DNA of 29,115 nt. Origin: JBFXIE01 sp050176255. Its GTDB lineage: Bacteria > Pseudomonadota > Gammaproteobacteria > Burkholderiales > Burkholderiaceae_C. The notes under the pieces were generated by a model. It worked only from the letters and a program-made list of their open reading frames with translations, did not search any database and was not told where the DNA came from. This document shows, in pieces, positions 17,086-24,900 of this stretch. A program made the translations under genes and the position numbers. The DNA lies in the NCBI RefSeq assembly GCF_050176255.1, contig NZ_JBFXIE010000041.1; one strand, given 5' to 3'. Within the stretch, counting starts at the first letter, position 1. Each line of letters starts with the position of its first letter.

Positions 17086-18525
17086 TCATTGCCCCAGCGC
17101 GTCGAAGGGCAGTTGCTGCTTGACCAATATGACGGTGCAGGGCGCGTCGCGCGCCACGCGGATGGGCACGGTGTCGATGAAGCGCTGCAGCTGCAGCCCA
17201 TGCGTGGCAGCGCCCAGGATCATCATGCTGACGCGGTTGCCCTCGGCATAGCGCACCAGGGCCTGGGCCACGTCGCTGGCCTCCAGCACGTGGTAGCTGG
17301 CGCTGTGGCGCGACAGATCGAGCCCCGCGGCCCATTGCTTGAGGCGCGCCAGATGCGTGCGGTGCAGCATGGTCTCGCTGCGGGTGCTGTCGGACGTGCT
17401 GCTGGCCGAGGGCGAGATCACCGTCACGCAGGCCAGCCGCGCGCCGGGGCGTATGCCCAGCGAGCGCGCCACCGCCTCGCGCAGCGAGTACAGCGTGGCA
17501 TCCTGCACGTCGTCGTGCGGCACGGCCACCATGACGATGGGCACCGCGGCAATCTGGCGCGCGGGCAGCGGGCTGGGCTGGTAGTGCATGCCTGCGGCCT
17601 TGATCCAGCGCTTGAAATGCGCCCGCAGGCCCGGCCCGCGCAGGCGTTGCCCGCGTTCGGTGATGGGCACCTGGTCTGGGTTGGCCAGGTCGAACGCCAG
17701 GTGCGCGGCGCTGGGGTAGCGCTGCGCGGCCTCGGGCTCCAGGCAGCGCAGGATTACTTCTTGCAGCCATTCGGGCAGGCCAGGGCGGTGCTGGCGCGGC
17801 GGCGCGGGCGTCATCCACAGGCGCTGGCGCAGGCCGCCCTTGGTGGCGGGCGCGCCGAAGGGCAGCTCGCCCGTGGCCATTTCGTAGAGCATCACGCCGA
17901 TGGCGAAAATGTCGCTGCGCAGATCGCCGCGCACGCCCACCACCTGCTCGGGCGCGATCCAGGTGGGCGAGCCCACGGCCTTGCGCATCTCCTCGGCCAG
18001 CAGGTCGGGGTAGTGCGCGTGGCACGACAGGCCAAAGTCCAGCAGCACCACGCCGCCACCTTCGCGCAGCAGCACGTTGGCGGGCTTCAGATCCAGATGG
18101 CAGACGTTTTGCTGGTGGATGCTGTGCGCCGCCCGGGCCATGGCCGCGCCGATGCGTGCAATTGCCTCGGGGCTGCGCGCGTCGGTGTCGCCGGGCGGGT
18201 GCTGGTCCAGCCAGTGCTGCAGCGTGTCGCCGGGCACGTATTCCATGACCAGGTAGGGCAGGCGCATCAGGTCGCCCGCGGCCACGAAGCGCGGCGCGTG
18301 CGGGCCCGACAGCGTGGGCAGGATGGTTAACTCGACTTCAAAGCTGACGATGTTCTCCGCCCCGTCGCCCGCCGTCATGCGCGGGATCTTCATGGCCATG
18401 GCAAAGCCGGGGTCGCGCGCGGCGTTGGCGTAGCCCACGCGGTAGATGTGGGCCATGCCGCCCGCGTGGATGCACTCGTGCACCACGAAGCCGTCGATCT
18501 CGGTGCCGGGCTCCAGCAGCTTCAT
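17086..18525 (-). CDS. Serine/threonine protein kinase fused to a UspA-like domain
   Basis: This is a cytoplasmic two-domain signalling protein of 479 residues. The N-terminal eukaryotic-type (PknB/Hanks) kinase spans about 10-280. It has an abbreviated glycine loop (AGGMAHIY, 21-28), the ATP-site lysine in AMKIPRM (K46), catalytic HLDLKPANVLL (143-153, D145), DFG (163-165), an APE-type GSPTWIAPEQ (185-194) and SDIFAIGVMLYEMATG. The catalytic HRD Arg is replaced by Leu, suggesting no Arg-dependent activation-loop control. The C-terminal part (about 328-469) resembles universal stress protein domains, with MMILGAATHG and ARDAPCTVILV. The usual Gly-Ser of the ATP-binding motif appears as Asp-Thr. 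It starts 3 nt after a metallophosphoesterase gene, implying a coupled kinase-phosphatase unit. Targets are unknown. Confidence 0.87.
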   Translation of the reverse strand: MKLLEPGTEIDGFVVHECIHAGGMAHIYRVGYANAARDPGFAMAMKIPRMTAGDGAENIVSFEVELTILPTLSGPHAPRFVAAGDLMRLPYLVMEYVPGDTLQHWLDQHPPGDTDARSPEAIARIGAAMARAAHSIHQQNVCHLDLKPANVLLREGGGVVLLDFGLSCHAHYPDLLAEEMRKAVGSPTWIAPEQVVGVRGDLRSDIFAIGVMLYEMATGELPFGAPATKGGLRQRLWMTPAPPRQHRPGLPEWLQEVILRCLEPEAAQRYPSAAHLAFDLANPDQVPITERGQRLRGPGLRAHFKRWIKAAGMHYQPSPLPARQIAAVPIVMVAVPHDDVQDATLYSLREAVARSLGIRPGARLACVTVISPSASSTSDSTRSETMLHRTHLARLKQWAAGLDLSRHSASYHVLEASDVAQALVRYAEGNRVSMMILGAATHGLQLQRFIDTVPIRVARDAPCTVILVKQQLPFDALGQ

Positions 18526-18528
18526 GGC

Positions 18529-19287
18529 CTAGCGGCCTTTTTCCAGGCGGTCGGCAAAAAAGGCGGGCATGCCGCCGGCGCGCACCGCCGCCGCAGCGGC
18601 CATGTGGTCGTAGGCCACGCGGTAAAAGGTGAGGGTGGCGGCGCCCGCGTCAAACATGGCGTACATGGCGCGCGTGTCGCCGTCGCGCGGCTGGCCGCAC
18701 GAGCCCACGATGGCCAGCCATTGGCGGTGCGGCGGCACGGGTACTGGCACGCCCGGCTGCGGTGAAAAGCGCATCAGCTTGGCCGTGGGGGTGAGAAAGT
18801 ACAGCGCCTGCTCGTGCACATGGCCGCTGAACACATAGCGGATGGCCGGGTCGATGCGCGTGGCGGCGGCCATGGAGCGCTCGGCCGCGTTGCTGTCGCT
18901 GACGTAATGCCAGCGCTCGGGGCTGTCGGCGCTGGCATGCACCAGCAGCGCATCGGGGCCCAGGCGTTCGGTGAGCGGCAGGCCGGCCAGAAAGTCCAGA
19001 TGGCGCTCGTCCAGGCGCGGGTGGGTCCACTGCGCGCTTACGTCGGTCATGGTCTGGGAGGCACTGGCGGGTGAGAGTGCTGCCGCGTCATGATTGCCGC
19101 GCACGCACAGCGCGCCCTCGGCCACCAGTTGCATGACCGCGTCCAGCACGGCCCCCGGCTGGGCGCCATAGCCCACCAGGTCGCCCAGCAGGGCAAATTG
19201 CTGCGCGCCATGCGCCCGGGAGTGCGCCAGGCAGGCATCGAAAGCGGGTAGGTTGGCGTGGATGTCGGACAACAGGGCAATCTTCAT
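18529..19287 (-). CDS. Metallophosphoesterase (calcineurin-like), possible protein phosphatase
   Basis: This is a dinuclear-metal phosphoesterase of 252 residues. All core metal ligands are visible: SDIHAN (D8, H10), LLGDLVGYG (D36), RGNHD (N65, H66, D67), a late VHASADS (H117) and GHVHE (H156, H158). Such short YfcE/PrpE-like enzymes hydrolyse phosphomonoesters, phosphodiesters or phosphoproteins; sequence alone does not choose. It is the first gene of a tight minus-strand unit, with its stop only 3 nt before the kinase-USP start. Dephosphorylation of that kinase or its targets is therefore an attractive inference. The ATG at 19287 is the only good start, though its ribosome binding site is weak. 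Confidence 0.88.
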   Translation of the reverse strand: MKIALLSDIHANLPAFDACLAHSRAHGAQQFALLGDLVGYGAQPGAVLDAVMQLVAEGALCVRGNHDAAALSPASASQTMTDVSAQWTHPRLDERHLDFLAGLPLTERLGPDALLVHASADSPERWHYVSDSNAAERSMAAATRIDPAIRYVFSGHVHEQALYFLTPTAKLMRFSPQPGVPVPVPPHRQWLAIVGSCGQPRDGDTRAMYAMFDAGAATLTFYRVAYDHMAAAAAVRAGGMPAFFADRLEKGR

Positions 19288-19329
19288 GGGGCAGGCAGTT
19301 TGCTAGGTTCTGCACCGCATGATGAACCC

Positions 19330-19350
19330 GCAAGCTGATTGGCAGCTTGC
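19330..19350. terminator. Intergenic hairpin between dehydrogenase and phosphoesterase genes
   Basis: GCAAGCTG (19330-19337), loop ATTGG and CAGCTTGC (19343-19350) form a perfect 8-bp stem. It has no clear U-tract. It lies downstream of the hbd gene and upstream of the phosphoesterase gene, so it could be part of a tandem terminator or a leader structure. Confidence 0.45.
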
Positions 19351-19375
19351 AGCCGGGCCGCCGCGTGATTAGGGA

Positions 19376-19410
19376 AAACCCAGATTTCCCCCTTTGAAAA
19401 ATCCGGGTTT
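19376..19410 (-). terminator. Probable terminator of the hydroxybutyryl-CoA dehydrogenase gene
   Basis: AAACCCAGATTT (19376-19387) pairs with AAATCCGGGTTT (19399-19410) over 12 bp with one mismatch and an 11-nt loop. It sits 55 nt beyond the dehydrogenase stop. On the minus strand it ends GGGTTTTCCC, a short U-run. Confidence 0.6.
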
Positions 19411-19465
19411 CGTGCGGATGCCCGGCAGGGCGCCTCAGGCAGAGGCTGGGGCGCCAGGGAGGCAA

Positions 19466-20314
19466 TCAGTATTGATAAACGCCGCGGCCGGTCTTGCGGC
19501 CCAGGCGGCCGGCGGCCACCATTTCCTTGAGCAGCGGGCAGGGGCGGTACTTGCTGTCGCCAAAGTCTTCCAGGAAGACTTCCATCACGGCCAGGCACAC
19601 GTCCAGGCCGATCATGTCGGCCAGCGCCAGGGGGCCGATGGGGTGGTTGCAGCCCAGCTTCATGCCGGCGTCGATGTCTTCGGGGGTTGCCAGGCCTTCG
19701 GCCAGCACGAAGAAGGCTTCGTTGATCATGGGCACCAGAATGCGGTTGACCACGAAGCCGGCGGAGTTCTTGACCGTGATGGGCGACTTGCCCAGGCGCT
19801 CGGCCAGGGCCTTCACCGCGTCGTGCGTGGCGTCGGAGGTCTGCAGGCCGCGGATCAGCTCGACCAGCGCCATCATGGGCACGGGGTTGAAGAAGTGCAT
19901 GCCGATGAACTTGTCGGCACGGCTGGTGGCTGCGCCCAGCTTGGTGATGGAGATGGACGAGGTGTTGGAGGCAATGATGACCTCGGGCGCCACCAGGGCG
20001 TCCACCTGCTTGAGGATCTTGAGCTTGAGCTCGTAGTTCTCGGTGGCGGCCTCGATCACGATCTGCGCGGCCTTCAGGTCGTCGTAGCTGGTGGAGGTCT
20101 TGATGCGCGACAGCGCTGCGTCCTTGTCGGCCTGGGTGATCTTTTCTTTCTTGATCAGGCGATCCAGGCTGCCTGAAACCGTGGCCAGACCCTTTTGCAC
20201 AGCAGCGTCGGAGATGTCCACCAGAACCACGGAGATGCCGGACACGGCGCAGGCCTGCGCAATGCCATTGCCCATGGTGCCCGCGCCGATGATGCCAACG
20301 GTCGAAATCGTCAT
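19466..20314 (-). CDS. hbd: 3-hydroxybutyryl-CoA dehydrogenase (3-hydroxyacyl-CoA dehydrogenase family)
   Basis: This cytosolic NAD(P)-dependent enzyme interconverts 3-hydroxybutyryl-CoA and acetoacetyl-CoA in short-chain fatty acid, butyrate or polyhydroxyalkanoate-linked metabolism. The 282 residues begin MTISTVGIIGAGTMGNGIAQ, whose Rossmann motif GAGTMG occupies 10-15. The family signature includes IASNTSSISIT and GMHFFNPVPMM with the catalytic His. The middle KNSAGFVVNRIL and the C-terminal GLDVCLAVMEVFLEDFGDSKYRP are also diagnostic. The length fits the single-domain Hbd/PaaH type rather than the long FadB type. The ATG at 20314 is preceded by AAAGGA, which is part of a 13-nt palindrome. 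It stands alone with a hairpin downstream; its physiological route is not decided by the neighbours. Confidence 0.95.
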   Translation of the reverse strand: MTISTVGIIGAGTMGNGIAQACAVSGISVVLVDISDAAVQKGLATVSGSLDRLIKKEKITQADKDAALSRIKTSTSYDDLKAAQIVIEAATENYELKLKILKQVDALVAPEVIIASNTSSISITKLGAATSRADKFIGMHFFNPVPMMALVELIRGLQTSDATHDAVKALAERLGKSPITVKNSAGFVVNRILVPMINEAFFVLAEGLATPEDIDAGMKLGCNHPIGPLALADMIGLDVCLAVMEVFLEDFGDSKYRPCPLLKEMVAAGRLGRKTGRGVYQY

Positions 20315-20658
20315 AAAGGAGTCCTTTGCATGAGTTGTGGAAGAAACCGGGTGCAGGCGCGATCGTACCGGCAAGCAAGGGGTTTTTTGTGTCGATTGCG
20401 TGCCCCACCATGGCAGACCGCCAGGCATGGCCGAATGCGCGACGCGCTTGGCCCGCCAGGCCACTCGAGAGGTGCCAGTGCCTCTCGTCGCGCAGGCGTC
20501 GGCAGCCCCTTAAGAAACTTTGAGGGTTTGAGTAAGCGTTTTTTAGCAGCGCCCGCGAGGCGCCGTTCCTAGACTGCATGGCACCGATACAGCACATGGT
20601 GTGCCTGCACGGCAAGGCGTGGCGCACAGTCCGCGCCGCATAGGAAACGGATCCGACG
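20315..20658. other. Divergent intergenic region hbd / hemerythrin
   Basis: This 344-nt spacer separates two divergently transcribed genes and should contain both promoters; I cannot place them firmly. Visible structures are AAAGGA-G-TCCTTT (20315-20327) over the hbd ribosome binding site and a 7-bp hairpin CGAGAGG/CCTCTCG (20466-20472 with 20481-20487). A comparatively AT-rich segment follows (about 20510-20550). No Fnr-type TTGAT-N4-ATCAA box was found. Confidence 0.45.
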
Positions 20659-21378
20659 ATGCAAATCAACCCCCAGGAAATCTCCGCGTTGGCACAGGCC
20701 GAGACCGCTGTCCCGCGCATGGACATCTACGCCTGTATCCACAAGGCCTTACGCGCCTTCATGACCGACACGCTCGTGGGCCTGGGGCGCTTGGACGCCG
20801 AGGACGACCTCGAGCTGCACCAGGCCACCGCCCGCCTGCTGCAGTTGCTGGACTTGTGCCGCTCGCACCTGCACCATGAGAACACCTTCGTGCATCCCGC
20901 GATAGAGCGCCATGCGCCGGGTAGCGCGGCTGTCGTGGCGCAGGAGCATGAAGGGCATGAGCAGGCGATTGCCGCACTGGCCACCGCGGCGCAGCAGCTC
21001 CTGCAATGCCCGCACGAGCAGCGCGGGCGCGTGGCGCATGCGCTTTACCAGCAACTGGCGCTGTTCGTGGCGCACAACTTCGAGCACATGCACTTGGAGG
21101 AAACGGTCCACAACGCGGTGCTCTGGGACCACTACAGCGATACCGAGCTGGCCGCCATCGAAGGCGCCCTGGTGGCATCCATTGCCCAGGAGGAAATGCT
21201 TGTCATCTTGCGCTGGATGTTGCCCTCCATGACAGCGTACGAGCGCTTGCTGATGCTGCGCGACATGCACCGCAACGCGCCCCCTCAGGCCTTCGAAATG
21301 GCGCTAGGTGTCGTGCGCCCCCATTTGTCGCCTACTGAATGGGACAAGCTGGCGCGTGGGTTGCAACTGCCGCTGTGA
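20659..21378 (+). CDS. Hemerythrin-domain protein
   Basis: This 239-residue, probably cytoplasmic protein has a four-helix HHE/hemerythrin-type di-iron bundle in about residues 20-155. Candidate iron ligands are H28 (IHKALR), H70/H73/E74 in SHLHHENTF, H97/E98/H100/E101 in HEGHE, and H139/H143 in HNFEHMHLEE. That order is typical of bacterial hemerythrin-like proteins. The C-terminal 75 residues (LRWMLPSMTAYERLLMLRDM) form an extra helical region of unknown role. Hemerythrin-like proteins bind O2, NO or iron and act in oxygen storage, nitrosative stress or sensing; which applies here is not known. Its start follows GGAAACGGATCC. It is convergent with the split-barrel/GAF gene at 21460, 81 nt away. 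Confidence 0.86.
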   Translation: MQINPQEISALAQAETAVPRMDIYACIHKALRAFMTDTLVGLGRLDAEDDLELHQATARLLQLLDLCRSHLHHENTFVHPAIERHAPGSAAVVAQEHEGHEQAIAALATAAQQLLQCPHEQRGRVAHALYQQLALFVAHNFEHMHLEETVHNAVLWDHYSDTELAAIEGALVASIAQEEMLVILRWMLPSMTAYERLLMLRDMHRNAPPQAFEMALGVVRPHLSPTEWDKLARGLQLPL

Positions 21379-21459
21379 GCCAAGGGCTGCTGCGCAGTGT
21401 GCCGCAGGCGTGAGCCGGTGAGCGCGGGTAGTGGCGCGCAGGGCTGACCGCACGCCGCC

Positions 21460-22803
21460 TCAGCCGGCCATTTCCTCCAGTTGCGCAGGCGCATCCAGGC
21501 AGAGCCGCAGGCGCCCGCGGCCGGTTTTTTCCAGGTGGATTCCGGTGCCGCTCTCGTGCAGGCGGCGTTGCAGCAGCAAAAGGCGCGCTTCCAGGTTGTC
21601 GGCCACGCCGGGCAGGCGCAGGCAGGGGTCCAGGCGCAACTCGCGGTTGCTGAAATCCTGGCGTCCCGTGCGCGCATGGTCGCGCAGCAGCTTCCAGAGG
21701 ATGGCGCCGGCCACGCCTTTGATGAGATAGGTGTCGTTGACGAAGATGCTGTCATTCACCGCGAAATGCCGCACCCGCACGGGCAGGCCTTGCGGGGCCT
21801 GGGCAGTCGCCGTGCCCGCCAGGGGTTCGGTGAAGTCCTCGGCCGATTGCAGCAGGTCGATGGCGGCCGCAAGCTGGCCCGCCAGCGCCACCAGCGCGTC
21901 TTCCTCGGGGTAGCGGAACTGCAGGTCCAGCGGGCTCTCCACAAACAGCACGCCCAGCGTGCGCCCGCAGCTGATCAGGGGCACGGCCAGCTGGCTGTGC
22001 GGTGCGGCCAGGCCAGGGTAGGGGATGTCGTGGGCCGCAGCCTCTGGGCCCAGGCTGCTGCGGATGGCATGGCTGTACAGCGCGGCATGCGTCATGTGGC
22101 TGATGCGCACGGGCGTGGCTTCGCGCGCGGCCACGCCGATCACTCCCTGGCCCAGCTTGATTTCCGAGCCCACGCCCGAGCGCGCGTACCCGTGGCTGGC
22201 CACGGTGTAGAGCTGGCCGGCCTGCGCATCCAGCATGAGCACCAGGGCATGGCGCACGTCCAGGTGCTCATGCAGCCCCTTCAGCAGGGCCTGCAGCAGT
22301 TCGCCCAGCGCGGTGCAGCGCGCCAGCCGCTGGCTGCACAGGCGCACGGCGCCGAGCAGGTCGGCGCGCGGCAGCTGGGCCGGGCTGGGTGCCAGCCCCT
22401 CGCCGGGCACGGGCTCGATGCGCTCGACGGCGTACAGGTCGGAGCCCCTGAGCTCGAAAACGCCCTCCATGCCGCTGTGCGACGCAATGCCCGCCAGCTG
22501 CGCGCGCATGCGCTCGAACAGGGCGCCCTCGGTTTCCGTGCGCAGGTAGCGCAGATGCAGGCGATGGCAGCGCGCCGTCACCGGGTCCAGCACCAGCACG
22601 TTGGCGTGGGGGTTGGCCAGGATGTTGGCGCGCGTCTTGTTGAAGAACTGGAACGACAGCGCGACGTGCTGCTCGTCCACATAGACCACCTGCGAGATGT
22701 AGGCCACGTTGGGCGTGCCGTCCGGGGCGCAGGTGGCCATGATCGCGGGAATGGCGCCCTCCAGGCAGGCGCGTATGGATCGCAGCGAGGGCTCGGCATT
22801 CAT
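21460..22803 (-). CDS. Split-barrel (PNPOx-like), GAF and C-terminal winged-helix-like domain protein
   Basis: This is a 447-residue putative sensory regulator. Residues 1-135 resemble the FMN/heme-binding split barrel of the pyridoxamine-phosphate-oxidase-like superfamily (AIMATCAPDGTPNVAYISQVVY, FFNKTRANIL). Residues about 155-320 form a GAF domain (ALVLMLDAQAGQLYTVASHGY, GVIGVAAREATPVRI, SQLAVPLISCGRTLGVLFVES). Residues about 345-435 are a compact basic segment, IKGVAGAILWKLLRDH to EARLLLLQRRLHE and EKTGRGRLRL, which looks like a winged-helix effector. It overlaps the upstream gene by 4 nt (ATGA), so translation is coupled. A redox, flavin or small-ligand input controlling an output through the C-terminus is my inference, since no direct target is visible. 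The start at 22803 is supported by the overlap. Confidence 0.78.
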   Translation of the reverse strand: MNAEPSLRSIRACLEGAIPAIMATCAPDGTPNVAYISQVVYVDEQHVALSFQFFNKTRANILANPHANVLVLDPVTARCHRLHLRYLRTETEGALFERMRAQLAGIASHSGMEGVFELRGSDLYAVERIEPVPGEGLAPSPAQLPRADLLGAVRLCSQRLARCTALGELLQALLKGLHEHLDVRHALVLMLDAQAGQLYTVASHGYARSGVGSEIKLGQGVIGVAAREATPVRISHMTHAALYSHAIRSSLGPEAAAHDIPYPGLAAPHSQLAVPLISCGRTLGVLFVESPLDLQFRYPEEDALVALAGQLAAAIDLLQSAEDFTEPLAGTATAQAPQGLPVRVRHFAVNDSIFVNDTYLIKGVAGAILWKLLRDHARTGRQDFSNRELRLDPCLRLPGVADNLEARLLLLQRRLHESGTGIHLEKTGRGRLRLCLDAPAQLEEMAG

Positions 22804-23291
22804 GGCTGGTGCTGCTGGCGCAGCGGTTGGCCGGCATGCGGGCCGGGGGTCTGGTCGAACGCGGCTTCGGGCGAAAACTCCACGGCCACCAGGTCGCCGC
22901 GTGGCGCGTTCAGCATGGCTGCGGTGTACTGCGGCCCATAGCCCACTTGCGCCACAGCCTGCTGCATGGCGGCCAGATAGCGCTGCAGCGCGGGCTCGTC
23001 GGCGGGCAGCAGCGTCCGCTGCACGGCCGCCGTGGCCTTGACCTGCACCGTGCGGTGCGAGGGCGGATCGCTGAAGACCACGGCGATATGGCCCGTGGCG
23101 GCGATATCGGCCAGCAGCTGCTGCGACTGGCTGCGGCGCAGAAAGACGGTGATGCGCTGGCCGTCGGCGCTGATGCACGCTCCCACGGCGCGCATCACGC
23201 TGGGGCGCAGCTGCGCGTCGCGCGAGGCCACGATGGTGGAGACGCCCCGCTCCAGCAGGGCGATGTGCTCGGCGCGCAGCAACGCGGGCAT
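22800..23291 (-). CDS. Small PNPOx-like split-barrel protein
   Basis: This is a 163-residue protein of the flavin/F420/heme-binding split-barrel group. The opening LERGVSTIVASRDAQLRPSVMRA (about residues 14-36) and RITVFLRRSQSQQLLADI are typical of the barrel strands, followed by GHIAVVFSDPPSHRTVQVK. A C-terminal helical region (LAAMQQAVAQVGYGPQY, then GDLVAVEFSPEAAFDQTPG) completes it. The enzyme activity, if any, is unknown; related proteins bind FMN or heme and some are oxidases. The gene begins 15 nt after an ABC-2 permease stop and its stop codon overlaps the next gene's ATG, so these three lie in one operon. The pairing of a lone split barrel with a longer split-barrel/GAF protein suggests a joint sensing role. 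Confidence 0.8.
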   Translation of the reverse strand: MPALLRAEHIALLERGVSTIVASRDAQLRPSVMRAVGACISADGQRITVFLRRSQSQQLLADIAATGHIAVVFSDPPSHRTVQVKATAAVQRTLLPADEPALQRYLAAMQQAVAQVGYGPQYTAAMLNAPRGDLVAVEFSPEAAFDQTPGPHAGQPLRQQHQP

Positions 23292-23306
23292 GGCGGTGCG
23301 GGCGGC

Positions 23307-24146
23307 TCAGGCGCGAAAGCGCCTGCGGGTGAGCGCCAGCGCCACCCAGTAGGCGGCCACGGTGGTCACCGCGATCACCAGGGCGTGGCGCAGGGGATGC
23401 GCGGGCCACTGGTTCATGAACAGCGGGCGCACCAGTTCGACCGCATTGGTCAGCGGCAGCCAGTCAGACACCGCATGCACGACGGGCGGCAGCTGGTCGC
23501 GCGGAAAAAACACCCCCGACAAAAACATCATGGGCGTGAGCACCAGCGTGAAGTAATAGGTGAAAAAGTCGTAGCCCCTGGCCAGCGCATTGAAGATCAG
23601 CGCAATGCTGGAGAACATGATGCCCACACACAGCAGCACTGGCCAGGCCACCAGCAGTTTGGGGCTGTGGCTGATACCCAGCGCCAGCATCACGCCCATG
23701 ATGGCTGTCACGGCGAACAGCGCCTTGAACGCGGCCCACAGCATCTCGGCCAGCACCACGTCGTCCAGGCTGATGGGCGCGTTCATGATGCCGTCCCAGG
23801 TTTTTTGCACATGCATGCGCGAAAACGCCGAATACAGCGCCTCAAAGCTGGCCGCGTTCATGGCGCTCATGCAGATGCTGCCGCTGGCCAGAAACAGGAT
23901 GTAGGGCACTGCCTGCCCGTCTACCTGTACCTGCCCCACCAGCGCGCCCAGGCCGTAGCCAAAGGCCAGCAGCCACATCAGCGGCTCGGCAATGTTGCCG
24001 ATCAGGCTGGGCACGGCCAGCTTGCGCCACACCAGCAGGTTGCGCAAAAACACCGGCCACCAGCGGGTGGACAGTTGCGGCGGGTGCCAGGCGGACGGGG
24101 GGCGCGGCGCTGCGGCGGGCGCGTGGGGCGGCTGGGCGGTGTGCAT
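23307..24146 (-). CDS. ABC-2-type transporter permease, NodJ-like
   Basis: This is a 279-residue inner-membrane permease of an ABC exporter of the NodJ/DrrB/CcmB-like ABC-2 group. After a hydrophilic Pro/Ala-rich N-terminus come about six hydrophobic spans. Characteristic segments are VWRKLAVPSLIGNIAEPLMWLL, SAFSRMHVQKTWDGIMNAPIS, and LTPMMFLSGVFFPRDQLP. The cognate ATPase is most likely the protein encoded at 24901-25842, on the same strand but separated by an opposite-strand phosphatase gene. The start at 24146 is chosen over upstream ATGs because it lies just before the first plausible sequence. Likely exported substrates (lipid-like or polysaccharide intermediates, drugs) are unknown. Two split-barrel genes follow in the same operon. 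Confidence 0.88.
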   Translation of the reverse strand: MHTAQPPHAPAAAPRPPSAWHPPQLSTRWWPVFLRNLLVWRKLAVPSLIGNIAEPLMWLLAFGYGLGALVGQVQVDGQAVPYILFLASGSICMSAMNAASFEALYSAFSRMHVQKTWDGIMNAPISLDDVVLAEMLWAAFKALFAVTAIMGVMLALGISHSPKLLVAWPVLLCVGIMFSSIALIFNALARGYDFFTYYFTLVLTPMMFLSGVFFPRDQLPPVVHAVSDWLPLTNAVELVRPLFMNQWPAHPLRHALVIAVTTVAAYWVALALTRRRFRA

Positions 24147-24257
24147 GGGCGCTATTGTGCGGCGCACTGGCGGGGCATGGGTGTTGCGCCGGTGCGGCCT
24201 TGCGCTGCGCCCGTACCATGCGCTGCAGGCCGGGCCGTCCGGCCATGCGAGGTGTGC

Positions 24258-24872
24258 ATGTTGCAACGACGTTCTTTGCTGGGCGCCGCATGGGGCACTG
24301 GGTTAGGCGCTGGTTTGGGCGCTGGCCTGTGGGCCGAAGTTGCGGCCCGGGCTGTGCAGCCGCCAGCGGCTGATCTGATCCGCGCCGGCGGTGTGGTGGT
24401 GGCCTTTCGGCATGCGCACGCGCCCGGCACCTATGACCCGCCCGGTTTTGTGCTGGGCGACTGCCGCACCCAGCGCAACCTGAGTGATGCGGGACGCGCG
24501 CAAGCGCAGCGCATCGGCCAATGGTTCCAAAGCCAGTCGCTGGTGCCGTCGCAGGCGCGCTCCAGCCCCTGGTGCCGCTGCATCGACACCGCCCGGCTGG
24601 CCTTTGGCAGCGCACAGGTGTGGCAGGCGCTGGGCTCGCCGGTCGGCTCCGTGGATGCGACGAACGAGGCCCACCTGCGCGAGCTGCGCCAGGCGCTGGT
24701 GGCGGCATCGCGCCAGGGCGGCCACTTTGAGGTGTGGGTGACGCACATGTTCGTGCTGTCTCCGTTGACCGGGGTGGACGCCGCCTCGGGCGAAGGGCTG
24801 GTCTTGCGCGCCGATGCGGCGGGGGCGCCGCAGGTGCTGGCGCGGCTGGCGCCGCCTGCGTCTGCGCCCTAA
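24258..24872 (+). CDS. Histidine phosphatase-family protein with twin-arginine signal
   Basis: This is a 204-residue protein with a twin-arginine-like leader (LQRRSLLGAAWG, residues 2-13), suggesting export by Tat. The catalytic motif is FRHAHAPG (50-57, nucleophile H52) and a second motif VTHMFVLSPLTG carries H163. Other family signs are RNLSDAGRAQAQRIGQWF and the SSPWCRCIDTA segment. Histidine phosphatases hydrolyse phosphomonoesters; some secreted members act as sugar- or lipid-phosphate phosphatases, so the substrate is open. The gene runs against the ABC-2 ATPase gene (28 nt between stops) and away from the permease gene (111 nt between starts), sitting inside what would otherwise be a contiguous operon. 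A perfect 15-bp hairpin spans its stop codon. Confidence 0.85.
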   Translation: MLQRRSLLGAAWGTGLGAGLGAGLWAEVAARAVQPPAADLIRAGGVVVAFRHAHAPGTYDPPGFVLGDCRTQRNLSDAGRAQAQRIGQWFQSQSLVPSQARSSPWCRCIDTARLAFGSAQVWQALGSPVGSVDATNEAHLRELRQALVAASRQGGHFEVWVTHMFVLSPLTGVDAASGEGLVLRADAAGAPQVLARLAPPASAP

Positions 24873-24889
24873 CCGGGCGCAGACGCAGG
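24855..24889. terminator. 15-bp perfect hairpin over the histidine phosphatase stop codon
   Basis: CCTGCGTCTGCGCCC (24855-24869), loop TAACC and GGGCGCAGACGCAGG (24875-24889) pair perfectly. The loop includes the stop codon (24870-24872). It separates two convergent genes and could act as a bidirectional terminator, but neither side has a U-tract. It may instead block or process readthrough transcripts. Confidence 0.65.
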
Positions 24890-24900
24890 GCCGCAGCCTC

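Noticed and set aside
22809..24257. Plus-strand open frame running into the histidine phosphatase gene
   Set aside because: The phosphatase has its own Tat leader starting at 24258; the upstream part is antisense to the permease and split-barrel genes and lacks motifs.
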